Shown here: piece after piece, positions 26,175 through 34,926 of the stretch
Position numbering within the stretch: the first letter of the stretch is position 1
How the letters are laid out: every line of letters begins with the position of its first letter
Assembly: GCF_021190955.1 (NCBI RefSeq)
Contig: NZ_JAIOAO010000002.1
Coordinates: 1,488,001-1,552,000, forward strand
Direction of reading: 5' to 3'
DNA: 64,000 nt
Source of the DNA: Parachryseolinea silvisoli
GTDB lineage: Bacteria > Bacteroidota > Bacteroidia > Cytophagales > Cyclobacteriaceae
Position numbers and translations under genes: made by a program
Notes under the pieces: model-generated
Database searches by the model: none
What the model saw: only the letters and a program-made list of their open reading frames with translations
Told to the model about the DNA's origin: nothing

Positions 26175-27026
26175 ATGAAGAAGATTCCTGTACGGGCGAT
26201 TGGCTCACCTGGTTCGGCCTCGAAGGCAACAGCGGACTTTCGAATTCGCGACCTGCGCGCGATAACGCTCGGCAAAGAGCGTGTCGAGGATTTTCATCGT
26301 CACGATTTTTATTACATACTCGTCCTGGAAAAAGGCAAGGGGAATCACGAGATTGATTTTGAGTCGTATCCTGTCACTCATCACGTCGTTTTTTTGGTTG
26401 CTCCCGGTCAGGTACATCGCCTGACGCTTGGTGCGGGCAGTACAGGCCACCTGTTACAGTTCCAGGCAGCGTTCGTGCAGCGAAACTCATCGCGTGCGCT
26501 GCTACGCCGCGCGGGATATACCACGTTTCATCCCCTCGATGCAGCGGGTTTCAAAAAGATATCGTTCTCCTTGCAGCAAATGCTGGAAGAGTACACGACA
26601 AAGCAGGAAGGATATGAAGATGTCATTCAAGCGCACTTCGATATCTTCTTCGTGGAGCTTGCGCGGCATCGCGAAGCATCGGGTGATCAGCATACGTATG
26701 CTCATACGCATGAGCGCCTGGCGAGCCTCCAGGATTTGTTGCGCCAGCATATTGGCAAATACAAACAAGTGACGAAGTATGCTGATCTGTTGCATGTTTC
26801 GCCTTACCAGCTTAATGCGCTGACGCGAACGTTCTTAAATAAAACCGCTTCGGAAGTGATTCAGGACTTCGTTGTGCTGGAAGCCAAACGCTGTCTGCTG
26901 GGTACGACGCACCAGGTAAAAGAAATAGCCTTTCAGTTGGGCTATGAAGATGTGTCGTATTTCATCCGGTTCTTCAAAAAACAAACCGGGCATACGCCGG
27001 AGTCGTTCCGGCAAAGCTTCAAATAA
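26175..27026 (+). CDS. AraC-family transcriptional regulator
   Basis: A 283-residue protein with an N-terminal cupin sensor (EDFHRHDFYYILVLEKGKG, and VFLVAPGQVHRLTLG) and a C-terminal pair of helix-turn-helices (LLHVSPYQLNALTRTFLNKTASEVI, then VKEIAFQLGYEDVSYFIRFFKKQTGHTPESFR). The second motif is the diagnostic AraC signature. It follows the HxlR gene by 7 bases and is likely cotranscribed. The start is taken at 26175 because the frame before it reads non-family sequence. Confidence 0.92.
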   Translation: MKKIPVRAIGSPGSASKATADFRIRDLRAITLGKERVEDFHRHDFYYILVLEKGKGNHEIDFESYPVTHHVVFLVAPGQVHRLTLGAGSTGHLLQFQAAFVQRNSSRALLRRAGYTTFHPLDAAGFKKISFSLQQMLEEYTTKQEGYEDVIQAHFDIFFVELARHREASGDQHTYAHTHERLASLQDLLRQHIGKYKQVTKYADLLHVSPYQLNALTRTFLNKTASEVIQDFVVLEAKRCLLGTTHQVKEIAFQLGYEDVSYFIRFFKKQTGHTPESFRQSFK

Positions 27027-27104
27027 GTCTAGTCGCACTGCCCTATTTGCCGCTTCTGGTAGTGAATTCACTTTTACGCTCTCGCTCTCACACTCACTCT
27101 GTTT

Positions 27105-27635
27105 TCAGTTGCCCCAGTTTACGGTGATGTTGTGTTTCGTGGCGTAAGTTTTGCCGAGATCAGTCAAAGCCTGGTATAGGTCGTCGTATTTTTTGTAGTA
27201 CTTGTCGTGGATGGCAGTTATCGAGGCTTCGATGTCGGTGCGGGTGGCGTTGGTGTCGTATTGGCGTGCCAGCTCAGTATATTCATTTTTATAAATAGGC
27301 AGCACATATTCGTACAGGGCCAGGGCGGCATCTTTCATCGGTTTGCCATCGTGGTCATCCGGCAGTCCCTTTATTTTTTCAATGCTACCTTCGATGACCT
27401 GGATTTTGGTCTCCACCACTTGTGCGCGTGTGGACGTGCCGATGGTGTTATCCGCTTTCAGAATAGCCGATGGTTGTTCGAACTCGCGGAAGTCGCCGTC
27501 GTTGGCGAAACCTACTACGAGATTTGAGTTTAGCACCGTGATGTCGAAGTATTGCTCAGGTGTGGTGGTGTTACAGCCGGCTAGTAAGCTCAGCAATGCG
27601 ATGGAAAGAAATGTGGAGAGGGTACGTTTTTTCAT
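27105..27635 (-). CDS. Predicted lipoprotein, helical, unknown function
   Basis: A 176-residue protein with a lipoprotein signal (FLSIALLSLLAGCNTTT, lipidated Cys about residue 21). The mature part looks mainly helical and hydrophilic (KIQVIEGSIEKIKGLPDD, DAALALYEYVLPIYKNEYTELARQYD, IHDKYYKKYDDLYQALTDLG). I do not recognise the family with confidence. It lies downstream-facing between the AraC gene (+) and a permease gene whose end is 38 bases upstream of its own start, so it could share a transcript with that permease. Confidence 0.75.
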   Translation of the reverse strand: MKKRTLSTFLSIALLSLLAGCNTTTPEQYFDITVLNSNLVVGFANDGDFREFEQPSAILKADNTIGTSTRAQVVETKIQVIEGSIEKIKGLPDDHDGKPMKDAALALYEYVLPIYKNEYTELARQYDTNATRTDIEASITAIHDKYYKKYDDLYQALTDLGKTYATKHNITVNWGN

Positions 27636-27673
27636 ACGGTGTTATAAAAAGAGTGCCCGTAAACTTACACAAT

Positions 27674-30289
27674 TTATTCCGATCGTAGACTCTTCACTGG
27701 ATTGGCTATAGCCGCTCGGATGGCCTGATAGCTTACCGTGAGCAACGTGATGGATAGAGCACCCAGGCCGGCGGCGGCGAAGACATACCACGCCAGGGTT
27801 GTGCGTAGCTCAAATTGCTCGAGCCAGTGCTGCATGCCGAAGTAGGCGAGGGGACAAGCCAGGGCGCTGGAGATCAACACCAGTACTACAAAGTCTTTGG
27901 AGAGTAGTTGCCAGACACTTCCTATCGAAGCGCCCAGTACTTTGCGGATGCCGATCTCTTTGGTGCGTTGTTCGGCGACAAAGGATGCGAGTCCGAATAT
28001 ACCGAGGCAGCTGATGAAGATGGCGATACCGGCGAACATGAAGGCCAGTTTGCCGATGCGTTCTTCTTCGGTGAATTTTTTTGCGTAGGCTTCTTCGACG
28101 AAGTTGTATACAAAGGGACTGTCGGGGTCGTGTTTTTTAAAGATGGTTTCGACGGTTGCCAGTGCGGTGGGTAGATCTTGTTGGGGGTTGAGGCGGATGT
28201 TTACTACGCGGCCACCCGTGGCTGAGTTGTCGATCATGTATACGGTGTTTCGAACGGGCATATAGGGTGACTCTTGTAGCATGTCTTTGATGATGCCAAT
28301 CACGGTGAAGTTCGAAGTTTTGTCGAACAGGGTGAGCTGAATGGTTTGGCCGATGGGATCGGGCATGTTCATGATTTTTGCCGAGGCTTCGTTGAGGATG
28401 ATGGCGGCAGAGTCGCTGGCGATGTCGCGGGAGAAGTCGCGCCCGGCGATTAGCTGCCAGCCGATGGTCTTTCCGAACTCACGGCCTACCCAGGCGGTAC
28501 AAAATGCTGTACGTTCGCCGGGTGTCATGCCGGGCCATGTGTAGCCGCCGAAGCGAAAGCCGATGTTGGCGGGTGTATTGACGGATTCTGCCATTTCAGT
28601 GATGGCGCCGGATTGCTGCAGATCGTGGCGGACGGCCTCCCAGTGGTCGTGTATACGTTTTGAATAGGCATCTACCCAAATCAAGCCGTGTTGGTCATAG
28701 CCTACGGGTTGGTCTTTGCCCACTTGTATTTGCCGATAGATCACCACCACGCCGACAATCAGCATGACGGATACCGTGAACTGTAGTACGACCAGCACTT
28801 TGCGTGGCGTTGCCGCTGCGCGGCCTGCGGCCAGGGCGCCTTTGAGTGCTTTTACCGGTTTGAAAGCAGACAGATAGAGAGCCGGGTAGCTGCCGGCCAG
28901 TATACCGGTGATCAGGGTAAAAGCGATGCCGGCCAACCAGAAGTATGGATTGGTCCAGGGCATGATCATTTTTTTGTCGGCTACCGAGGCAAAGAATGGC
29001 AGTGCCAGTTGTGTCAGCACGATGGAAAGGATAAAGGCCACGCCTGCGACGAGTAGCGACTCGCTAAAGAACTGGTGTATGAGCTGACTGCGCAGGGATC
29101 CGATTGATTTGCGGATGCCTATTTCTTTTGCGCGTTTTTCTGACCGGGCGGTGGCCAGGTTCATAAAGTTTATGCAGGCGAGCACCAATACAAAAAGACC
29201 GATGCAACCGTATAGCCAGACGTATTGTATGCGGCCCGTATTTCCTTCGAAGCCGGAGTGCAGGCGCCAGGCATCCATGGGATGCAGGAAGAGTTGTGGC
29301 TGGTCTTGTGCGTCTTCTGGTTTCAGGTTGTTTAGCTCCAGGTCTTTAATGGCGTGTGACACCGCGGGGAGTGATGCGTTGTCTGCCAGTTCTACGTAAG
29401 TAAAGAAGCCGTTTTGACGCCAGTCATCTTTTCGGATCCAGTCGCTCTTTGCCAGGTAGAGCGCCCATGGCGCGATCCATTGGAGCTCGTGGAAGTCGGA
29501 GTTGGCCGGTATATCGGCATATACACCTGTTACCACCAAGTCGGCCTTGTTGGCAAGTCTAACGACTTTGCCCAGTGGATCGGCGGTGCCGAAGAGCTCC
29601 CGGGCGGTGGTGGCGGAAAGCAACACCGATTCCTGGATGGTCATGGTGCGGGTGCCTTGCAGCATGCGTAGGGTTAACATTTCCGGCAAGCCCGGCTCGC
29701 AATAGCCTCCCCGTTTTACCAAACTGGTTTCGTCGTGTAGCAAGGTGGCGTTCGAGGGTCGCGATGCCATGCTTACGTGTTTGAATGAGCTTCCATGCAG
29801 GCTTCGCAGTCCTTCGCCGAACGGTGGCGCGGTAATATCTTGTACCCAGGCGCCGCTGCTGTTGTGGCCACGGACCATGACGCGGGCAATGCGTGCATGA
29901 TTTTCGTGCACGGTGTTGAACGAGAGCTCGTCGTATACCCAGAGGCCGATGAGCATGGCTACGGTCATGCCGACGGCGAGGCCGCCGATGTTGATGCCGG
30001 CATATCCTTTATTTTTAATGAGGTTCCGGAAACCGATCTTGAAGTAACTTTTATACATACCGAATTGGTTTGTGTAGCGATAGGGTTGCGGAGGGCGAAT
30101 GATGCCCGGACGGAAAAGCAGCAGCACGTCGCGTATGAAGGCGAGGTTCGCCCGGCGGGGTGAGTCTGTGCACCGGTCGTTGTATAGCTCCATCAGGTCG
30201 CCTTCGATGTGGTCACGAAGCGAGGGGTGGCAATACCACCGGAAAAACCGGAGGAACAACGATGGTGGTCGATGCTTTTTTGATTGCAT
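27674..30289 (-). CDS. MacB/FtsX-family ABC transporter permease with N-terminal prefix domain
   Basis: An 871-residue permease. The prefix domain occupies about residues 8-65 (SLFLRFFRWYCHPSLRDHIEGDLMELYND) and is clearly related to that of the gene at 4276-6927. A first membrane helix (about 92-112), FtsX unit 1 (ACINFMNLATARSEKRAKEIGIRKSIGS), and FtsX unit 2 (AEQRTKEIGIRKVLGASIGSVWQLL) follow. The C-terminus is IANPVKSLRSE. No ATPase is nearby. The frame opens at a TTG (30304) but the ATG at 30289 is likelier. An imperfect dyad, TTATTTCCTA-AATG-TAGGAATAA, lies just upstream at 30307-30329. Confidence 0.88.
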   Translation of the reverse strand: MQSKKHRPPSLFLRFFRWYCHPSLRDHIEGDLMELYNDRCTDSPRRANLAFIRDVLLLFRPGIIRPPQPYRYTNQFGMYKSYFKIGFRNLIKNKGYAGINIGGLAVGMTVAMLIGLWVYDELSFNTVHENHARIARVMVRGHNSSGAWVQDITAPPFGEGLRSLHGSSFKHVSMASRPSNATLLHDETSLVKRGGYCEPGLPEMLTLRMLQGTRTMTIQESVLLSATTARELFGTADPLGKVVRLANKADLVVTGVYADIPANSDFHELQWIAPWALYLAKSDWIRKDDWRQNGFFTYVELADNASLPAVSHAIKDLELNNLKPEDAQDQPQLFLHPMDAWRLHSGFEGNTGRIQYVWLYGCIGLFVLVLACINFMNLATARSEKRAKEIGIRKSIGSLRSQLIHQFFSESLLVAGVAFILSIVLTQLALPFFASVADKKMIMPWTNPYFWLAGIAFTLITGILAGSYPALYLSAFKPVKALKGALAAGRAAATPRKVLVVLQFTVSVMLIVGVVVIYRQIQVGKDQPVGYDQHGLIWVDAYSKRIHDHWEAVRHDLQQSGAITEMAESVNTPANIGFRFGGYTWPGMTPGERTAFCTAWVGREFGKTIGWQLIAGRDFSRDIASDSAAIILNEASAKIMNMPDPIGQTIQLTLFDKTSNFTVIGIIKDMLQESPYMPVRNTVYMIDNSATGGRVVNIRLNPQQDLPTALATVETIFKKHDPDSPFVYNFVEEAYAKKFTEEERIGKLAFMFAGIAIFISCLGIFGLASFVAEQRTKEIGIRKVLGASIGSVWQLLSKDFVVLVLISSALACPLAYFGMQHWLEQFELRTTLAWYVFAAAGLGALSITLLTVSYQAIRAAIANPVKSLRSE

Positions 30290-30431
30290 GCAGTCCGGGG
30301 ACAATTATTATTTCCTAAATGTAGGAATAACAATTGTGCCAGGATTTAAAAAGGACGTTACGCGAATAGAAACGCGGTAGCGGTGTTTATACCCTGTCCG
30401 GTTTCGGGCGCTGAGCGGACGGTCGACCTGT

Positions 30432-32384
30432 TTAGTGCCAGTCGCGTTCCAGCGGCAACGGCACGACAGGCGTTACTACGACCGGGTATTTTTCGATCGT
30501 AACATTGCTTTCGTCGAGTCCGAAGTTGGCGGCTTCTTTTACGCCGATGGCCTTCAGGTTAAAGTAGCTGCGCACGAGCAGGTTTTTCCAGAAGGGCATG
30601 TCGTTGTCGAACGAGAGGAACGAGTCGAGGATGAGGAATCGGATGTCGCCGATCTTGGTCTGTTGGTATTCCAGCTCTTCGCTGTCGGACAGGTCTACTT
30701 CTTTTGTTTGTACCAGCTCGTGCAATACCTGGCGGAAGTAAAAGTCGATGCGTGGATCTACGCGGAAGCCTAAATTAAACTCGATAAAGTATACATCGTT
30801 TTTGGCGATGGTGTCGACTTTATACCGGAGTGCATAGGGTTCGTCGAGGACGTTTACGTGTACAAACCAATATACGTCGGCGCGCTTGGGGAGCCCGGCC
30901 AGGATCGAATAGATGGCTGTCTTTTCGATCTGGCGATGACTGGCAGAGGTGGTCAGGTATACCAGGTTGGTAGCATATTTCTGGATGTCGTCGTCTTCGC
31001 TCAGCTGTTTGAGTTTAGGAATGTACGCTTCGATATCCACCAGTGTCGTAAGCTCTCGTTTGATCGAACGTCCGCGGTGCCAGATGTACATGACGGTACA
31101 CAGTAATGCGCCCATGAGTATCGTGATCCAGCCACCGTCGCTGAATTTCTGCAGGTTGGCCCAGAGGAAACACGATTCGATCACCAGGAACAGGGTTGTT
31201 ACGAGAAAGACCCACACGAACGATACGTGTTTGACGTACAGGTAGAATGCAATCAGCACGGTGCTCATGAGCATGGTCAGGGTAATGCTCAGTCCATACG
31301 CCGCTTCCATGCGGGTGGACTCGCGGAAGTAGAGTACCATGGCGATACACCCGGTCATTAGAAACCAGTTAATGAACGGTATATAGAGTTGGCCTTTCAT
31401 GCTGCCCGGGAAGATCACGCGCAGACGGGGCCAGATGTCGAGGCGTATGGCTTCGTTGATGAGCGTAAAGCAGCCGCTGATCAGTGCCTGGCTGGCAATG
31501 ATGGTGGCGAAGGTGGCAATGGCTACGGATACGAGGTAGAGTGAGTCGGGTACGATGAGGTAGAAGGGGCTAAGGCCTTCGAGGTGCTGGCCGGTGTGGT
31601 TGAGCAGCCAGGCGGTTTGGCCGGCATAGCTTAGCAGCAGCATGGCCTTTACATAGATCCAGCTGATGCGAATGTTGGCGCGTCCGCAATGTCCCATGTC
31701 GCTGTAGAGGGCTTCGGCCCCGGTGGTACACAGAAAGACACTTCCCAGTAACCAGAAACCACCTGGTATTTCCTGTAACATGACCCACGCGTAGTAGGGG
31801 TTAAAGGCCTTGAGTACGTCGGGGCGACCCACGAGCGACATAAAACCGATGATGCCAATAAAGGTAAACCATACTACCATGACAGGACCGAAGATCTTGC
31901 CAATGCGTTCGGTGCCAAATTGCTGGAAGGTGAAGAGCAACAGCAGGATGACGATGACGATCGGTTCCGTTTGGATGTTGGGATAGATCTTTTGTAAACC
32001 CTCGATGGCGGAGGATACGGAAATGGGGGGTGTGATGATGCCATCGGCGATGAGGAATGCGCCGCCGGCCATGGCCGGGATCAGCAGCCAACGACCCCAG
32101 TACCGTCGGATGAGGGCGTAGAGGGAGAGAATGCCGCCTTCGCCTTTGTTATCGGCTTGTAGTGTAATCAGGACGTATTTGAGGGTCGTCTGGAAGAACA
32201 GCGTCCAGAAGATCGCCGAAAAGGCGCCGAGAGCGACGTCTTCCGTGACCTGGCGTCCGTGAAAAATGGCGTTGAGGGTATAGAGGGGCGAGGTGCCGAT
32301 ATCTCCAAAAACAATACCTACGGCAATGAGGAGGCCGGCTCCCGTGACTCTCTTGTGAAAGTCTTCGGAGGAATGAAGCGTCAT
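30432..32384 (-). CDS. kup: Low-affinity potassium transporter Kup
   Basis: A 650-residue membrane protein with about 12 helices and a 200-residue cytoplasmic C-terminal domain, the standard size for Kup. Hallmarks are AVGIVFGDIGTSPLYTL in the first helix, QADNKGEGGILSLYALIRR in the first loop and IADGIITPPISVSSAIEGL. Kup couples K+ uptake to protons. The end is the usual family tail. It has no potassium-responsive riboswitch that I can see in the 79 bases upstream. It appears to be a single-gene unit. Confidence 0.95.
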   Translation of the reverse strand: MTLHSSEDFHKRVTGAGLLIAVGIVFGDIGTSPLYTLNAIFHGRQVTEDVALGAFSAIFWTLFFQTTLKYVLITLQADNKGEGGILSLYALIRRYWGRWLLIPAMAGGAFLIADGIITPPISVSSAIEGLQKIYPNIQTEPIVIVILLLLFTFQQFGTERIGKIFGPVMVVWFTFIGIIGFMSLVGRPDVLKAFNPYYAWVMLQEIPGGFWLLGSVFLCTTGAEALYSDMGHCGRANIRISWIYVKAMLLLSYAGQTAWLLNHTGQHLEGLSPFYLIVPDSLYLVSVAIATFATIIASQALISGCFTLINEAIRLDIWPRLRVIFPGSMKGQLYIPFINWFLMTGCIAMVLYFRESTRMEAAYGLSITLTMLMSTVLIAFYLYVKHVSFVWVFLVTTLFLVIESCFLWANLQKFSDGGWITILMGALLCTVMYIWHRGRSIKRELTTLVDIEAYIPKLKQLSEDDDIQKYATNLVYLTTSASHRQIEKTAIYSILAGLPKRADVYWFVHVNVLDEPYALRYKVDTIAKNDVYFIEFNLGFRVDPRIDFYFRQVLHELVQTKEVDLSDSEELEYQQTKIGDIRFLILDSFLSFDNDMPFWKNLLVRSYFNLKAIGVKEAANFGLDESNVTIEKYPVVVTPVVPLPLERDWH

Positions 32385-32462
32385 GTGTTGATTAATCTAC
32401 GGGGGCAATATAGCTATTATCGGGAGAATCTTTGCGATCCTATCGGGAGCCATTGCTATAGA

Positions 32463-33209
32463 CTAAATACTTCGGGTTTTAAACGCACGATGTTCATTGC
32501 GCTCGACGTAGCCTAGCGGGTTTGTTGTCAGTATAGTTTGGCCAATGGTAAGATCCTGGAGCGTCTCGTGGGTATGCGCGAAGATCCAGTGTGTTGCGCC
32601 CGAGGTTTCGATCATGTCATGCAGTTCTGTGGCAAATGCTGTGTTGAGCTCGCTGTGGCGGTAGCGTTCCGGGTAGTTTAGAAATGTGGGACGGTGGTGC
32701 GTGATGACGATGGTTTGGTGTGTGGTGGGTGTTAGCTCGGTTTGGAGGAAATTGAGTGCGTTTGCATGGAGAGCGTTGTAGTCGTCGATGTTTATTTTTC
32801 GGCCATTTATGGTAATGAGCTTGAAGTCAGACATTACTTTTTTGATTACCAGTTCTTTTGTTGGATCGATCTGTGACCAGAGCGTGGAGAACACCAGGCG
32901 GGTGCCCTGGTGGATGATGGTTGTGTTGTTGAGTAAGGTGACGTTGCTGCGGATGTTTTCCTGGAAGGAGCCGGTTCGTTGGTGGAAGTCCGACCGATAG
33001 TATTCATGGTTGCCGGGGAGCCAGTAGACATGCTGGAAGTTGTCGGATAGGGAGTCGAAGAATGTTTGTTCGTGTTCGATGTGGGTGAAGGGCATGACAT
33101 CGCCGGCAAGGATCAGGATGTCGCCGACCGGCTCGATGGGATGTTTGCTCAAATGGTTTTTGTTTGCGGGGAATTCGAGGTGGAGGTCGGAGCAGTATTG
33201 GATTTTCAT
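32463..33209 (-). CDS. Metallophosphoesterase
   Basis: A 248-residue calcineurin-like phosphoesterase. All five metal-binding blocks are visible: SDLHLEF (D-x-H), ILAGDVM (G-D), LPGNHEYY (G-N-H-E), VITHHRPT and WIFAHTHE (G/A-H-x-H). It has no signal peptide, so it should be cytoplasmic. The substrate is not predictable. Its Kup neighbour is 79 bases away with the same orientation. It follows the truncated antitoxin-like ORF by 58 bases. Confidence 0.92.
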   Translation of the reverse strand: MKIQYCSDLHLEFPANKNHLSKHPIEPVGDILILAGDVMPFTHIEHEQTFFDSLSDNFQHVYWLPGNHEYYRSDFHQRTGSFQENIRSNVTLLNNTTIIHQGTRLVFSTLWSQIDPTKELVIKKVMSDFKLITINGRKINIDDYNALHANALNFLQTELTPTTHQTIVITHHRPTFLNYPERYRHSELNTAFATELHDMIETSGATHWIFAHTHETLQDLTIGQTILTTNPLGYVERNEHRAFKTRSI

Positions 33210-33267
33210 TGGCGTGTGTCGGATGGGAAAGCTACGATTTTAATTGTGATGTGGCAGGGCTAACTGT

Positions 33268-33480
33268 TTATACGTTTATTGGACTAAGTCCATGTTTTGC
33301 ATTAGACTGATCATAGACCTGCTTAAGGCTGACTTCCATTAGCTCTCCGGTCATAAATTCTTCGCCCGTGTCCTGGCATTTGTAGAAGAATTCTGTAATG
33401 GTGAATTTTTCTTTTCTGAATTCAACTTCTCTTTCGGCGTAGCACAGAATGGCTTGTCCGTTGGTGATGGGGCTTCTCAT
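33268..33480 (-). CDS. Orphan N-terminal domain of an MqsA-like antitoxin, probably truncated
   Basis: A 70-residue product reading VEFRKEKFTITEFFYKCQDTG and TGELMEVSLKQVYDQSNAKHGL. This resembles the N-terminal domain of MqsA/YgiT-like antitoxins in Bacteroidota, which continue into a helix-turn-helix domain of about 60 more residues. Here the frame stops 5 residues after that point, and I see no helix-turn-helix remnant in the next 60 bases. There is no adjacent toxin gene. It could be a decayed antitoxin or a stand-alone domain. Confidence 0.5.
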   Translation of the reverse strand: MRSPITNGQAILCYAEREVEFRKEKFTITEFFYKCQDTGEEFMTGELMEVSLKQVYDQSNAKHGLSPINV

Positions 33481-33772
33481 GTGAGTATTGGTTAACGTAT
33501 ATATGAAGGCAATAATTATTTTAACTGATAACAGATTCTAAAATAATAGCGATAGTCTTAGTCCGGTATGGTAGATGAGGGATTTTTTATGACTTACTGT
33601 GGATAATTTATTTTGTGGTGACTTTGCTTTTTTTTAACCAGCGATCGGTTTAGTAGCCGTGCTCCACGGCAGTCTGAAGACTGTCACCATGCTGGGCACG
33701 AGTCTCCGCCCGTGACGAGCTAAGACTCGCCAGGTTTTGACTTTCTTGTTGATGGCGCGTACTTTTCGGGGT
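33481..33772. other. Intergenic region with repeat copy B
   Basis: About 290 bases without a gene. The first 160 are AT-rich and may hold the promoter of the minus-strand antitoxin-like ORF. The remainder contains repeat copy B and the promoter-like TACTTTTC box (33760-33767), five bases before the VOC start codon. Confidence 0.5.
33658..33734 (+). repeat. Two-hairpin dispersed repeat, copy B
   Basis: Hairpin 1 is GGCAGTC-TGAA-GACTGTC (33668-33685). Hairpin 2 has arms CGAGTCT (33699-33705) and AGACTCG (33723-33729). The spacer CACCATGCTGGGCA matches copies A and C. Confidence 0.8.
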
Positions 33773-34186
33773 ATGAAACAACGCATTGCCCAACTTGCTC
33801 TTGTCGTACGCGATTACGACGAGGCTATTAAATTTTATACAGAGAAGCTTTCCTTCGAGCTTATCGAGGATACGCGTATGCCCTTGGAGAAACGTTGGGT
33901 GGTGATTGCGCCGCCGGGGTCTACGGAGTGTTGTTTGTTGTTGGCGAAGGCAACCAATGAGGCACAGCTGGCCAGTGTTGGGAATCAAACGGGCGGCCGC
34001 GTATTTCTTTTTCTCTTTACCGATGATTTCTGGCGTGATTATCACGCCATGACGGCGAAGGGAATTCGGTTTACGGGGCCGCCGCGGGAAGAGGCGTATG
34101 GTACGGTGGTTGTGTTTGAAGATCTCTATGGCAACTTGTGGGATTTTATACAACCCCGTGACGCCAACAAAAGCAACAGACCGTAA
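33773..34186 (+). CDS. VOC-family (glyoxalase-like) protein
   Basis: A 137-residue VOC protein. RIAQLALVVRDYDEAIKFYTEKLSF is the classic opening of the fold, and the C-terminal VVVFEDLYGNLWDFIQP carries the conserved D-x-x-G-N-x-W-x-[FL]. It resembles glyoxalase/bleomycin-resistance family members of Bacteroidota with a substrate that cannot be predicted. The ATG at 33773 (MKQRIAQLALVV) is preferred over one 36 bases upstream. It ends directly against the convergent DinB gene. Confidence 0.87.
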   Translation: MKQRIAQLALVVRDYDEAIKFYTEKLSFELIEDTRMPLEKRWVVIAPPGSTECCLLLAKATNEAQLASVGNQTGGRVFLFLFTDDFWRDYHAMTAKGIRFTGPPREEAYGTVVVFEDLYGNLWDFIQPRDANKSNRP

Positions 34187-34726
34187 TTAATTCTTCAACG
34201 CAATCTTGATATGCTCGAGGTGATGCTTTACGTGCCATTCCGACATCGCGATGGCCTGGCGTTGATCGAGCGTGATCTTGCGGACAGGGTGATAGTACGA
34301 TACATTCAGTTGCTCTTCGGTAAGCGACTTTGCCAGGAAGACAAAACGCTTTACGAGATTTTCAAACAAATCCAGTGAGTCCGCTATTGGCGAGTTAACA
34401 CCGTCATATGTTTTGGCCCAGCCGTCCATGCTTACTAAAGTGAGCTCTTTGTAGTCGGGTTCGGTGAGGGCTTTCTTCATGCGGAAGAGATGCAGCATTT
34501 GCATGTCGGCTACGTGGGCCAGCAACTGTTGGATGTTCCACGAGCCTGTGCGATATGTCTTTTTTAACTCCGCGGGAGAGAGGTTGGCGGTGAGGGCGCG
34601 GTAACGCGCGGGGGCAGTCGCTATGGTCCCGATCATGGCGTCTAGGTCGGCCGGGGTGATCGTAGGCTTTGGCGTGAAGGGGCCGATGGGAAATTTGAGG
34701 GCGGTGTCGTCGGTGGTGGTCGTCAT
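34187..34726 (-). CDS. DinB/YfiT-family putative metal-dependent hydrolase
   Basis: A 179-residue YfiT-type protein. The N-terminal FPIGPFTPKPTITPADL, the SWNIQQLLAHVADMQM segment with a metal-ligand His, and the C-terminal SEWHVKHHLEHIKIAL with the His-x3-His pair are the family core. Members include bacillithiol transferases and hydrolases. A good promoter box (TATCTTTG on the minus strand, 34749-34756) lies 22 bases upstream. Stop codons of this gene and the VOC gene abut exactly. Confidence 0.9.
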   Translation of the reverse strand: MTTTTDDTALKFPIGPFTPKPTITPADLDAMIGTIATAPARYRALTANLSPAELKKTYRTGSWNIQQLLAHVADMQMLHLFRMKKALTEPDYKELTLVSMDGWAKTYDGVNSPIADSLDLFENLVKRFVFLAKSLTEEQLNVSYYHPVRKITLDQRQAIAMSEWHVKHHLEHIKIALKN

Positions 34727-34748
34727 GGCGTTGGGTTGTCGTTGAATA

Positions 34749-34756
34749 CAAAGATA
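34749..34756 (-). promoter_or_regulatory. TAnnTTTG promoter box of the YfiT-like gene
   Basis: Minus-strand TATCTTTG, exact consensus, 22 bases before the start codon at 34726. Confidence 0.55.
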
Positions 34757-34926
34757 CGGGATTGCGGGTTATTAGGTTGCTGTGATTAACCAGTGATTTT
34801 TACTGGATATCGGTAAAATATTTTCCAGCTAAACGAAAAGTAAGCGGGTTTTAAATATATTTATCGTACGTCAACCTCTTCGTCCGGTCGCTATGAAACA
34901 TTGCGCTGGAAGAAATATATTTTGAA

